From positions 1 through 36,632 of the forward strand of contig JAODMH010000098.1 in assembly GCA_025465035.1 (NCBI GenBank): a stretch of 36,632 nucleotides of DNA. The letters are read 5' to 3'. Position 1 is the stretch's first letter. The number at the start of each line of letters is the position of its first letter. The notes below the pieces were generated by a model. That model saw only the letters and a list, made by a program, of their open reading frames with translations. It ran no database searches and was not told the origin of the DNA. The DNA is from Microbacteriaceae bacterium (GTDB taxonomy: Bacteria > Actinomycetota > Actinomycetes > Actinomycetales > Microbacteriaceae). Both the position numbers and the translations under genes were made by a program. Below, one piece after another: positions 15,500 through 23,265 of the stretch.

Positions 15500-16462
15500 A
15501 TGAACGGCATGAGCATGACCGCAAGCGACGAACTGCTCTCGGTGCGCGCCGCCGAGCTGTACTACGAAGACGTCAAGACCCAGGATGAGATCGGCTCGCT
15601 GCTCGGCATCACCCGCTGGAAGGTCGGACGGCTGCTCGCCCAGGCGCGCGAACTCGGCATCATCCGCATCGAAATCGTGCATCCGCGTGCTCGGCGTCTG
15701 CCACTCGAACGTGAACTTCGCGAACGCTTCGGACTGAACGATGCCGTTGTCGTGCCGGTGCCCCCGGAAATCTCGACCCTGCAGTTACGCGTCGCCGAGG
15801 CCGCGGCCGACTACCTCCAGGCGCTGAGACCCGTACCGAAGACGCTCGGCGTGAGCTGGGGCAGGACCCTCGACGACGTCGGGGCGAGCCTTCCCGAAGG
15901 CTGGGCACGCGGCGTCGATGTGGTGCAGATCAACGGCGGCGTGAGTCTGAACAGGCGGGCCAGCACCGCCGCAACCACCGCGGTGACCATCGCGCGTCGT
16001 GGGGGAGGGCACGCGACGCTGCTGCCGAGTCCGGCCATCCTGGAGCGACGGGAGACCCGCCTCGCCATCGAGGCGGACCGCACGGTCGCCGGCGTTCTCG
16101 ACCTGGCCGCGTCGGCATCCGTCTATCTCTATAGCGCCGGTGTCGCATCCGCGAGTTCCGTGCTGGTCGAGAGTGGTTATCTGAGCCCGGATGACGTGGC
16201 CGAGCTGGTGCGCAAAGGCGCGGTGGGCGACGTGGTCGGCCGCTACATCGACGCGAATGGCAACATCGTCGACCCGGGGTTGGACGAGCGCACCGTCGGC
16301 CTCGGACTCGATCAGCTCCGGTCGGCGACGACCAGCATCGCCGTGATCGCCGGCGAGGCGAAACATCACGTTGCCCGCGCGGTCGCGAGCAGCTCACTGT
16401 GCACAGTTCTCGTCACGGACGAGGAGACCGCACTCGCAGTACTGGAGGAAGGCAGACAATGA
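15500..16462 (+). CDS. SorC/DeoR-type sugar-binding transcriptional regulator
   Basis: This 320-residue regulator has an N-terminal helix-turn-helix (YYEDVKTQDEIGSLLGITRWKVGRLLAQARELGIIRIEIVHP) and a large SorC effector domain related to phosphosugar isomerases (LGVSWGRTLDDVG, VDVVQINGGVS, GAVGDVVGRYIDANGNIVDPGLDERTVGL). B. subtilis DeoR belongs to this group and senses deoxyribose-5-phosphate. The direct link to deoC (ATGA overlap) supports the same ligand here. ATG 15500 was preferred over the track start because of the 17-bp-spaced promoter and the N-terminus MNGMSMTASDELLSVRAAELYY. Confidence 0.92.
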   Translation: MNGMSMTASDELLSVRAAELYYEDVKTQDEIGSLLGITRWKVGRLLAQARELGIIRIEIVHPRARRLPLERELRERFGLNDAVVVPVPPEISTLQLRVAEAAADYLQALRPVPKTLGVSWGRTLDDVGASLPEGWARGVDVVQINGGVSLNRRASTAATTAVTIARRGGGHATLLPSPAILERRETRLAIEADRTVAGVLDLAASASVYLYSAGVASASSVLVESGYLSPDDVAELVRKGAVGDVVGRYIDANGNIVDPGLDERTVGLGLDQLRSATTSIAVIAGEAKHHVARAVASSSLCTVLVTDEETALAVLEEGRQ

Positions 16463-17463
16463 CCGTCGAACAATCGATAGCCCTCGCACCCGCCGAGCGA
16501 GCCAACCAGCTCATCGGGGGTGAACTCACCGAGAAGAGCCTCAGGCTGCACCTGGAGGGACTGCCGGGCGTCGACGCCGTCGGTCTGGAGGCGCGCGCCT
16601 CGGATCTCGGCACTCGCTCCATCAAGACCACCTCGAAGGCCTGGGCGCTCGACAGGATCATCGGTCTGATCGACCTCACGACCCTCGAGGGCGCGGACAC
16701 ACCAGGCAAGGTGCGGTCCCTCGTCGCCAAGGCGATGACGCCCGATCCGTCCGACCTCAGCACGCCCCGCGTCGCGGCGGTGTGCGTCTACGGCGACATG
16801 GTTCTGCACGCTGTCGAGGCGCTCGGCGCCGCCGGTGGACCCGGCGGCGTTCAGATCGCCGCGGTGGCGACCGCGTTCCCGAGCGGGCGTGCCGCGCTGC
16901 CGGTGAAGATCGCCGATACGAAGCATGCGGTCGCGGCCGGTGCCGACGAGATCGACATGGTCATCGACCGCGGTGCCTTCCTCTCCGGCCGCTATGGTGT
17001 GGTCTTCGACCAGATCGTCGCTGTGAAGGAGGCCTGCCGCAGGGACGACGGTACGTATGCCCACCTCAAGGTGATCCTTGAGACGGGGGAGCTCACGACC
17101 TACGACAATGTGCGCCGGGCGTCCTGGCTCGCAATCCTTGCTGGCGGCGACTTCATCAAGACCTCGACCGGCAAGGTGGCACCCGCCGCGACCCTGCCCG
17201 TCACGCTGCTCATGCTGCAGGTCGTGAACGACTGGCACCGGCTCACCGGCGAGAAGATCGGCGTGAAACCGGCCGGCGGCATCCGTACCTCCAAGGATGC
17301 GATCAAGTATCTCGTGACCGTCGCGGAGACGGTCGGGGAGGAATGGCTGCGGCCGAGCCTCTTTCGCTTCGGCGCCTCCAGCCTGCTCAACGACGTGCTG
17401 CTGCAGCGGCAGAAACTGACAACCGGCCACTACAGCGGCCCCGACTACGTAACGGTGGATTGA
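16459..17463 (+). CDS. deoC: Deoxyribose-phosphate aldolase
   Basis: DeoC splits 2-deoxyribose-5-phosphate into glyceraldehyde-3-phosphate and acetaldehyde. The 334-residue product has IGLIDLTTLEGADTPGKV, VCVYGDMV, AVATAFPSG and AGADEIDMVIDRGAFLSG. The Schiff-base lysine segment is DFIKTSTGKVAPAATLP, followed by the second active-site lysine in GVKPAGGIRT. It is longer than E. coli DeoC (about 260), as in other actinobacteria. It starts at ATG 16459 overlapping the regulator stop (ATGA). The aldehyde dehydrogenase gene starts 2 bp after its stop. Confidence 0.96.
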   Translation: MTVEQSIALAPAERANQLIGGELTEKSLRLHLEGLPGVDAVGLEARASDLGTRSIKTTSKAWALDRIIGLIDLTTLEGADTPGKVRSLVAKAMTPDPSDLSTPRVAAVCVYGDMVLHAVEALGAAGGPGGVQIAAVATAFPSGRAALPVKIADTKHAVAAGADEIDMVIDRGAFLSGRYGVVFDQIVAVKEACRRDDGTYAHLKVILETGELTTYDNVRRASWLAILAGGDFIKTSTGKVAPAATLPVTLLMLQVVNDWHRLTGEKIGVKPAGGIRTSKDAIKYLVTVAETVGEEWLRPSLFRFGASSLLNDVLLQRQKLTTGHYSGPDYVTVD

Positions 17464-17465
17464 CC

Positions 17466-18944
17466 ATGCCCTTTCTCGACTACGCACCGGCTCCAGAGTC
17501 GACCGCGATCCTTCATCTCCGCGAGAGCTACGGGCTCTTCATCGACGGTGAGTTCGTGGACGGTCACGGTGCCTCGTTCCAGACCATCTCGCCCGCGACG
17601 GAGGTGAAGATCGCCGAGATCTCCGCCGCGAACGCGCAGGATGTGGATGTCGCCGTCGCCGCAGCGCGTCGCGCCTATGACCGCACCTGGTCGCGCCTGA
17701 GCGGCGCGGACCGCGGCAAGTACCTGTTCCGCATCGCTCGCCTGGTGCAGGAGCGCGCCCGCGAACTGGCGGTCGCCGAGAGCCTCGACAACGGCAAGCC
17801 GATCAAGGAGAGCAGGGATGTCGACGTTCCACTCGTCGCCGCCTGGTTCTTCTACTACGCGGGCTGGGCCGACAAGCTCGACTACGCCGGCCTCGGACCG
17901 AACCCGCGAGCCCTCGGTGTCGCCGCACAGGTGATCCCGTGGAACTTCCCGCTCCTGATGCTCGCCTGGAAGATCGCCCCGGCGCTCGCCGCCGGCAACA
18001 CCGTGGTGATCAAGCCGGCAGAGACGACGCCGCTCACGGCGCTCATCTTCGCCGAGATCCTCCAGCAGGCGGATCTCCCTGCCGGGGTCGTCAACATCAT
18101 CACGGGCGCCGGAGACACCGGCTCACTGCTCGTCAACCACCCAGGCGTCAACAAGGTCGCCTTCACCGGCTCGACAGCCGTCGGCCGTGCCATCGCCAAG
18201 TCCACGGCGGGCACGGGCAAGAAGCTCACGCTGGAACTCGGCGGCAAGGCGGCGAACATCGTCTTCGACGATGCACCCATCGACCAGGCGATCGAGGGCA
18301 TCGTCAACGGCATCTTCTTCAACCAGGGCCACGTCTGCTGCGCCGGATCGCGGTTGCTCGTGCAGGAGAATGTCCAGGACGAGGTCGTCGATCGGCTCAA
18401 GGCCCGCCTGTCGACCCTTCGACTCGGCGACCCGCTGGACAAGAACACCGACATCGGGGCGATCAATTCGCGCGAACAGCTCGACCGCATCCGCGAACTC
18501 TCCGACGTCGGCGAGCAGGAAGGCGCGGAGCGCTGGACCGCCGATTGCGTCATCCCGAAGGACGGTTTCTGGTTCGCGCCGACGATCTTCACCAACGTCT
18601 CGACGAGCCACCGTATCGCGCGCGAAGAGGTCTTCGGACCGGTGCTGAGCGTGCTGAGCTTCCGCACGCCGGCCGAGGCGATCTCGAAGGCGAACAACAC
18701 GCCATACGGCCTCTCAGCCGGCATCTGGAGCGACAAGGGCAGCCGCATCCTCGGTGTCGCCGACAAGCTCCGCGCCGGTGTTGTTTGGGCGAACACCTTC
18801 AACCAGTTCGACCCGTCGTCGCCCTTCGGCGGCTACAAGGAGTCGGGCTACGGTCGTGAGGGCGGACGCCACGGGCTCGCCGCCTACCTCGAGTCCTCCG
18901 GCTGGCATTCGCCGGCCGCAATCAGCAAGGGAGCACGCAAGTGA
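17466..18944 (+). CDS. Aldehyde dehydrogenase (full length)
   Basis: This 492-residue NAD(P)-dependent aldehyde dehydrogenase shows the substrate-side and cofactor segments QVIPWNFPLLMLAWKIAPALAAGN, GFTGS-like VAFTGSTAVGRAI, general-base Glu in LTLELGGKAANIVF, catalytic Cys in FNQGHVCCAGSRLLV and EEVFGPVLSVLSF. All catalytic residues are present. In this operon its natural substrate is probably acetaldehyde from DeoC, giving acetate; that is inferred from context. ATG 17466 is 2 bp after the deoC stop. Its end overlaps the next gene (GTGA). Confidence 0.94.
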   Translation: MPFLDYAPAPESTAILHLRESYGLFIDGEFVDGHGASFQTISPATEVKIAEISAANAQDVDVAVAAARRAYDRTWSRLSGADRGKYLFRIARLVQERARELAVAESLDNGKPIKESRDVDVPLVAAWFFYYAGWADKLDYAGLGPNPRALGVAAQVIPWNFPLLMLAWKIAPALAAGNTVVIKPAETTPLTALIFAEILQQADLPAGVVNIITGAGDTGSLLVNHPGVNKVAFTGSTAVGRAIAKSTAGTGKKLTLELGGKAANIVFDDAPIDQAIEGIVNGIFFNQGHVCCAGSRLLVQENVQDEVVDRLKARLSTLRLGDPLDKNTDIGAINSREQLDRIRELSDVGEQEGAERWTADCVIPKDGFWFAPTIFTNVSTSHRIAREEVFGPVLSVLSFRTPAEAISKANNTPYGLSAGIWSDKGSRILGVADKLRAGVVWANTFNQFDPSSPFGGYKESGYGREGGRHGLAAYLESSGWHSPAAISKGARK

Positions 18945-19795
18945 GCCGCCTCACCGTCCTCAAGACCTACAAGCTCTACATCGGCGGCACGTTCCCGCGC
19001 AGCGAGTCGGGGCGGGTCTACGAGGTCGCGACCGCGAAGGGTGCGTTCCTCGCCAACGCGGCGAAGGCATCCCGCAAGGACGCGAGGGACGCGGTGCTGG
19101 CCGCCCGCGCCGCAGTAGGAGGCTGGTCGGGGGCCACCGGCTACAACCGGGGCCAGGTGCTGTACCGCATCGCCGAGTTGCTCGAGGGCCGTCGTGCGCA
19201 GTTCGTCGAGGAGCTGCGGCAGAGCGAGGGCATTTCAGCGGCTGCCGCTGAGAAACAGGTAGATGCGGCGATCGATGTCTGGGTCTGGTACGCCGGCTGG
19301 GCGGACAAATACGTGCAGGTCGCGGGCAACGGGAACCCGGTGAGCGGGCCGTACTTCAACGTCTCAACACCGGAGCCGACCGGAGTCGTCGCCGTGATCG
19401 CACCACAGGAGTCATCCCTCCTCGGACTCGTGAGTGTCGTGGCACCCGCGCTCGTCAGCGGCAACGCCGTCATCGTGGTGGCAAGCGAACGGGCGCCCCT
19501 CGCGGCGATCAGCCTGAGCGAGGTGCTCGCGACCAGCGACGTGCCCGGTGGTGTCGTCAACATCCTGACCGGCTCTCCGGCGGAGATCGCGCCGTGGCTT
19601 GCCAGCCACGCGGATGTCAACGCCATCGATCTCGCCGGCGCCGGTTCCCTCGACTGGGTCGACCTGCAGATCGCGGCGGCGGAGACCCTCAAGCGCGTGC
19701 TCCCGCCGGAGGACGGCGTTCCTTTGCCATCCGTCGAGCGCGTCACCTTCTTCACCGAGACGAAGACCGTCTGGCACCCCAAGGGACTGATCTAG
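18941..19795 (+). CDS. Half-length aldehyde dehydrogenase homologue without active site
   Basis: This 284-residue protein matches only the N-terminal, NAD-binding half of an aldehyde dehydrogenase. Matching segments are YKLYIGGTFPRSESGRVYEV, WSGATGYNRGQVLYRIAELLE, WYAGWADKYVQVAGNGNPV and PTGVVAVIAPQESSLLGLV. After LTGSPAEIAPWLASHADVNAID it ends in its own tail (ESLKR-like ETLKRVLPPE...TKTVWHPKG). The ELGGK Glu and the catalytic Cys are absent. GTG 18941 overlaps the previous stop by 4 bp, so it is made with the full enzyme. The tail shows no frameshift scar. Tandem long/short pairs next to deoC recur in actinobacteria as I recall. A structural or regulatory subunit is a reasonable guess. Confidence 0.85.
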   Translation: MSRLTVLKTYKLYIGGTFPRSESGRVYEVATAKGAFLANAAKASRKDARDAVLAARAAVGGWSGATGYNRGQVLYRIAELLEGRRAQFVEELRQSEGISAAAAEKQVDAAIDVWVWYAGWADKYVQVAGNGNPVSGPYFNVSTPEPTGVVAVIAPQESSLLGLVSVVAPALVSGNAVIVVASERAPLAAISLSEVLATSDVPGGVVNILTGSPAEIAPWLASHADVNAIDLAGAGSLDWVDLQIAAAETLKRVLPPEDGVPLPSVERVTFFTETKTVWHPKGLI

Positions 19796-19815
19796 CGCGG
19801 GCGTAATGCGCCGAG

Positions 19816-19864
19816 TTGCATGGTGCCGCCCTTCGGAGGGGTTGCGAAGGGCGGCACCATGCAA
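19816..19864. terminator. Perfect 20-bp hairpin after the deo operon
   Basis: TTGCATGGTGCCGCCCTTCG and its exact reverse complement are separated by 9 nt. It lies 21 bp after the last deo-operon stop and 80 bp before the CAP gene. There is no T-run. A strong, symmetric, GC-rich stem ends the operon; a T-less terminator is the simplest reading. Confidence 0.65.
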
Positions 19865-19931
19865 GTCACTGCGAACGGGGTGGCGTGCCGCCTCCCCCGA
19901 TGTGGGGCGGGCCCGGCTCGGCGACGACATT

Positions 19932-19937
19932 TAGGCT
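19932..19937 (+). promoter_or_regulatory. -10 box (TAGGCT) before the CAP gene
   Basis: TAGGCT lies 6 nt before ATG. The six intervening bases GGGAGA resemble a ribosome site placed too close to be typical. Confidence 0.45.
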
Positions 19938-19943
19938 GGGAGA

Positions 19944-20807
19944 ATGACCATCGGGGGAGCGTCGCGGGGGCGAGGTGTTCGGTTCGCCGTGCTCGTGACG
20001 ATCCTCTCGGTTCTCGGGCTCAGCTCCATCGGGGCGACCAGCGCATCCGCGACGGAGTCCGACACCATCGCCTCGCTCGTCAATCAGGCCAGGGCGGCGG
20101 CCGGGCTTCCGGGGCTCGCGCACAACCCCGCAATGGATGCCGTGGCAGAGCGGTGGGCACAGCAGATGGGCGCGGCCAACACCATGAGCCACAACCCGAG
20201 CTATGCCAGCCAGATCCCCACCGGCTGGACCAGAGCCGGCGAGAACGTTGCCATGGGCCAGCCGACGCCCGCCGCCATGCACGACGCGTGGATGAACTCC
20301 GCGGGCCACCGGGCGAACATCCTCGGCGACTTCACGGACATCGGCATCGCCTTCGTCATCGTCAACGGCGTCACCTGGGGAGTTGAGGACTTCGGTAAGT
20401 ATGCCGGTCACGCGAGCGCCCCGGTGCAAACGGCCGTCCCGGCCACTGCACCTCCCGCGGCCAAGGCCGCCGCGCCGGTCGCCGCGGCTCCTGTGCCCGT
20501 CGCGCCGGTGCCTGCGGCTCCTCCAGTTCCGGCCGCGGCTCTTCCCTCGGCCGCGCCGAGCTCCGCCCCGGGGACGATCCCTGGTGCGGACGTGGGCGCA
20601 GTTCCGCGACCGTCAGCCTCGGCATCCGTCTCCCATGATCCGTTGGCGACCCAGAAGACCGAGAAGTTCATCGCCACCGCACGGAAGACCGCGCCGAGCT
20701 TTCCCGTCGCATACGGTGTCGGAATCGTGCTCGTGGTACTCGGTCTCGTCGTCGGCAGCTACAGGCAGCTGCTGCACCGGCGCGCCAGGCGATCCGCCGA
20801 GAATTAA
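19944..20807 (+). CDS. Secreted CAP (SCP) domain protein with C-terminal anchor
   Basis: This 287-residue protein starts with a signal sequence (basic start, VRFAVLVTILSVLGLSSIGATSASA). The CAP domain follows at residues 40-155: LVNQARAAAGLPGLAHNPAMDAVAERWAQQM, TMSHNPSY, GENVAMG, AMHDAWMNSAGHRANIL and VTWGVEDFGKY. The CAP-cavity His/Glu residues are visible. A roughly 80-residue Ala/Pro/Val linker leads to a C-terminal membrane helix (VAYGVGIVLVVLGLVVGSY) and a basic tail (RRARRSAEN). No LPXTG is present, so anchoring is by the helix with the domain outside. Function of bacterial CAP proteins is mostly unknown. Confidence 0.9.
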   Translation: MTIGGASRGRGVRFAVLVTILSVLGLSSIGATSASATESDTIASLVNQARAAAGLPGLAHNPAMDAVAERWAQQMGAANTMSHNPSYASQIPTGWTRAGENVAMGQPTPAAMHDAWMNSAGHRANILGDFTDIGIAFVIVNGVTWGVEDFGKYAGHASAPVQTAVPATAPPAAKAAAPVAAAPVPVAPVPAAPPVPAAALPSAAPSSAPGTIPGADVGAVPRPSASASVSHDPLATQKTEKFIATARKTAPSFPVAYGVGIVLVVLGLVVGSYRQLLHRRARRSAEN

Positions 20808-20913
20808 CCGACGGGCATAGGCCGCGTAACCCAATTTCACTGGCGTTTCATGGCGCGGCGAGCGATCATGGAATGACGCGTCGTGTCAACGGCGCCGCCA
20901 TGGAGGTCACGTA

Positions 20914-21501
20914 ATGACTGCAGACACGGTTCTTTTTCTGGGGGACAGCATCACGCAGGGTGGCGACTGGGCGACCTGGTTTCCCGAACTCAATACACTC
21001 AACTTCGGCGTCGGCGGCGACACCACTGAGGACGTGCTCGCCCGCCTCGACACGGTCGTCGAAGCCCAGCCGGACGAGATCGTGCTCCTCATCGGGACCA
21101 ACGATCTCGGATTGAGGCGCAACGTCGAGACTCTGGTGCGCAACGTCCAGTCGATCCTCGTCGATCTTCGTCGTGACCTGCCGGGATCACGGATGCTGGT
21201 TCAGTCCGTGATGCCGCGCGGCAGGGAATTCGCCGACCGCATCCGTGAGGCCAACATCCATCTGCGCCAGTTCTCCGCCACGGTGCATGCCCAGTTCCTG
21301 GACCTCTGGCCTACGATGGCCCTCGAGGATGGCGAGATCAATCCCGCCTTCTCCGACGACCGGCTTCACCTCAACGGTGCAGGCTATGAGGCCTGGCTCT
21401 CCGAGTTGCGGCCCGCGATGGAGCGGTTGCGCGAGGAACCACCCATGAGCCGGCCCATCCAGGCCATCATCTTCGACGAGTACGCCCGCCCGAGTTCCTA
21501 G
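20914..21501 (+). CDS. SGNH/GDSL hydrolase
   Basis: This 195-residue esterase-like protein shows all four SGNH blocks: LFLGDSITQGG (nucleophile Ser), NFGVGGDTT (Gly), LLIGTNDLG (Asn) and DDRLHLNGAGY (Asp and His). There is no signal peptide, so it acts in the cytoplasm, possibly on acyl or acetyl groups of carbohydrates or lipids. The tail MSRPIQAIIFDEYARPSS is an extra peptide beyond the fold. GGAGG before ATG 20914 sets the start. The 106 bp upstream shows no clear promoter. It is convergent with the M20 peptidase, only 5 bp apart. Confidence 0.88.
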   Translation: MTADTVLFLGDSITQGGDWATWFPELNTLNFGVGGDTTEDVLARLDTVVEAQPDEIVLLIGTNDLGLRRNVETLVRNVQSILVDLRRDLPGSRMLVQSVMPRGREFADRIREANIHLRQFSATVHAQFLDLWPTMALEDGEINPAFSDDRLHLNGAGYEAWLSELRPAMERLREEPPMSRPIQAIIFDEYARPSS

Positions 21502-21506
21502 GAGCC

Positions 21507-22832
21507 TCAGAGTTTGCCGACGAGGGCGGTGTAGAAGGCGACCCCGCTGAGGAAGGTCGAGGTGTGCATCCGCTCGTTCCTCGCGTGCAGTGTTCCCCGC
21601 TCCTCCTTCGACATCTCGAACGGGCTGAACCGGTAGACATGCTCGCTGATGCGCGTGTAGTAGCGGCTGTCGCTCGCCGCCATCATCACGTAGGGGGTGA
21701 CGATCGTGCCGGGGAAGGCATCTTCGATCGAGGCCTTCAGCAGTTCCCAGGCGGCACCGGTGGTCGGCGAGATCGGTGACGGCTCGTTCGGATGCTGCAC
21801 TTCGATCGTCACGAGCGGGTCGGCGACGGCACGGCGGACGTGCTCGACCGCCTCGGCGACCGACGAATCGATCGACACCCGGATGTTCACGGTGGCGACC
21901 GCCCGCTCAGCCAGCACATTCGCGGCCTGGCTGCCCTGCAGCATGGTGACAGCCTGCGTCGTGCGGATCAACGAGTTCGTCTCGGCGCTGAGCCGCCCGA
22001 AGAGCCAGAGCAGCAGCGGCCTGGTCAGCCAGAGGTTCGTGAACACTGCCCGGAACGGGTTCCTGGCATGCGAGCCGAGCGTACTGATCATCTCGACGAC
22101 GGGCGACGTGAAACTCGCACGGAACGGCCGCTTGTTGAGCCGGACGATGGCCGTGGCGAGCCGGGCTGTCGCGGACAGCTTCGGCGGCATCGAGGCATGC
22201 CCGCCATCCTGCTCGACGGTGAGGGAGAGGCTCAGGATGCCCTTCTCGCTTACCCCGACGACGGCGATCGGACCGCTCACCCCCGGGAAGATACCCTCGA
22301 CGATCGCGCCGCCCTCGTCGATCACGATGGCGGGACGGATGCCGCGAACCTCGAGCAGGTCGACGATGGCGCGCGCACCGCTTCCGACCGTCTCCTCATC
22401 GTGCCCGAAGCTGAGGTAGATGTCATGCTCAGGACGGTGACCCGCGAGCACATTGGCCTCAACCGCCTCGAGCACGCACACGAGCGAACCCTTGTCATCG
22501 AGGGTTCCACGGCCAACGATGAGTTGCCCGACGCCGTCGTCGACCAGTTCAGCCGCGAACGGTGGGTGGTCCCAGCCGTCCGGGGTCGCCGGCACCACGT
22601 CGTAGTGCGCCATGAGTACCGTGGGCGGCCCGTCCGACCGGCCCTTCCAGCGGTACAGCATGGAGTACTCGTTCACGAGTTCCCGCTCGAGGGCGGAATG
22701 GGTAGCTGGATAGAGCTCGGGGAGCAGCGCGATGAACTGACGGAATGGTTCCCAGTCGGTGTCCTCCACGGGGAGCCGCGACATGGTGGGCAGGCGCACG
22801 AGGGACTGCAGATTGGCGATCGGATCCGGCAT
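21507..22832 (-). CDS. M20-family metallopeptidase
   Basis: This 441-residue protein of the carboxypeptidase/deacylase clan has two-zinc ligands visible in order: AHYDVVPA (His and catalytic Asp), GRGTLDDKGS (bridging Asp), SFGHDEETVGSGA (catalytic Glu and Glu ligand), VIDEGGAI (Asp) and a late TLHARNERM (His). The dimerisation insert starts near EQDGGHASMPP. The pattern resembles yeast carboxypeptidase S and PM20D1-type N-acyl amino-acid hydrolases. No signal peptide is present. ATG 22832 was chosen over the track start because CACAAT lies 6 nt upstream and the sequence before it has no family similarity. It is divergent from the DUF6804-like gene, 38 bp away. Confidence 0.88.
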   Translation of the reverse strand: MPDPIANLQSLVRLPTMSRLPVEDTDWEPFRQFIALLPELYPATHSALERELVNEYSMLYRWKGRSDGPPTVLMAHYDVVPATPDGWDHPPFAAELVDDGVGQLIVGRGTLDDKGSLVCVLEAVEANVLAGHRPEHDIYLSFGHDEETVGSGARAIVDLLEVRGIRPAIVIDEGGAIVEGIFPGVSGPIAVVGVSEKGILSLSLTVEQDGGHASMPPKLSATARLATAIVRLNKRPFRASFTSPVVEMISTLGSHARNPFRAVFTNLWLTRPLLLWLFGRLSAETNSLIRTTQAVTMLQGSQAANVLAERAVATVNIRVSIDSSVAEAVEHVRRAVADPLVTIEVQHPNEPSPISPTTGAAWELLKASIEDAFPGTIVTPYVMMAASDSRYYTRISEHVYRFSPFEMSKEERGTLHARNERMHTSTFLSGVAFYTALVGKL

Positions 22833-22838
22833 GGAGCA

Positions 22839-22844
22839 ATTGTG
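22839..22844 (-). promoter_or_regulatory. -10-like box (CACAAT) before the M20 gene
   Basis: On the minus strand CACAAT lies 6 nt before ATG. It is a NANNNT variant of the boxes seen elsewhere in the window. Confidence 0.35.
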
Positions 22845-22858
22845 CCCCACCGTCGCGA

Positions 22859-22864
22859 CAGAAT
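22859..22864 (+). promoter_or_regulatory. -10-like box (CAGAAT) before the DUF6804-like gene
   Basis: CAGAAT lies 6 nt before ATG 22871. It is a NANNNT variant; AGGA between box and start could also serve as a ribosome site. Confidence 0.35.
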
Positions 22865-22870
22865 AGGACG

Positions 22871-23224
22871 ATGACGTCCTATCCAACCCCAGAGTTCCGG
22901 CGCACGGCACTCGCCCCCGGAATCCTCGGCGCAATCGTGTTGCTGGCCGGCCTCGCCCTGCTCGACAACGCCGGCGGCTACCTCCTCATCCGGTTCGCGG
23001 TGAGCATTCTCGCGCTGATCATGTGCGTGTTCTCTTGGCAGGGGAAGCAGTGGTGGTGGATCATCGCACTGCTCGCGATCGCCGTGTTGTGGAATCCGGT
23101 GGCGCCGTTTGCCTTTCATGGCCAGGGTTGGGTTGCGCTCCAGTTCGTTGGCGCCATCGTGTTCATCGTCGTCGGCATCCGCGTGAAGATCAAGAATCCG
23201 GACGACCGCAACCAGCGCCGCTGA
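22871..23224 (+). CDS. DUF6804-like small membrane protein
   Basis: This 117-residue protein has four hydrophobic segments, the first starting near residue 15 (LAPGILGAIVLLAGLALLD). It contains QWWWIIALLAIAVLWNPVAPFAF, which matches what I recall of DUF6804. The tail is charged (KIKNPDDRNQRR). No function is known. The track start 22745 lies in the divergent peptidase gene; ATG 22871 gives a normal membrane-protein N-terminus (MTSYPTPEFRRTAL). The next gene starts 41 bp later on the same strand. Confidence 0.75.
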   Translation: MTSYPTPEFRRTALAPGILGAIVLLAGLALLDNAGGYLLIRFAVSILALIMCVFSWQGKQWWWIIALLAIAVLWNPVAPFAFHGQGWVALQFVGAIVFIVVGIRVKIKNPDDRNQRR

Positions 23225-23253
23225 AGCACCTATCCGGGCGGGTCCGCCCGGAG

Positions 23254-23259
23254 TACGGT
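23254..23259 (+). promoter_or_regulatory. -10 box, leaderless-type (TACGGT)
   Basis: TACGGT lies 6 nt before the ATG of the FAD/Rieske gene. No Shine-Dalgarno is present. Confidence 0.5.
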
Positions 23260-23265
23260 GCGAGC

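Noticed and set aside
18941-19795. Short aldehyde dehydrogenase as a frameshifted pseudogene
   Set aside because: The DNA after its stop at 19795 is a hairpin and the CAP promoter, with no remaining ALDH C-terminal half in any frame. The gene is translationally coupled to the intact copy.
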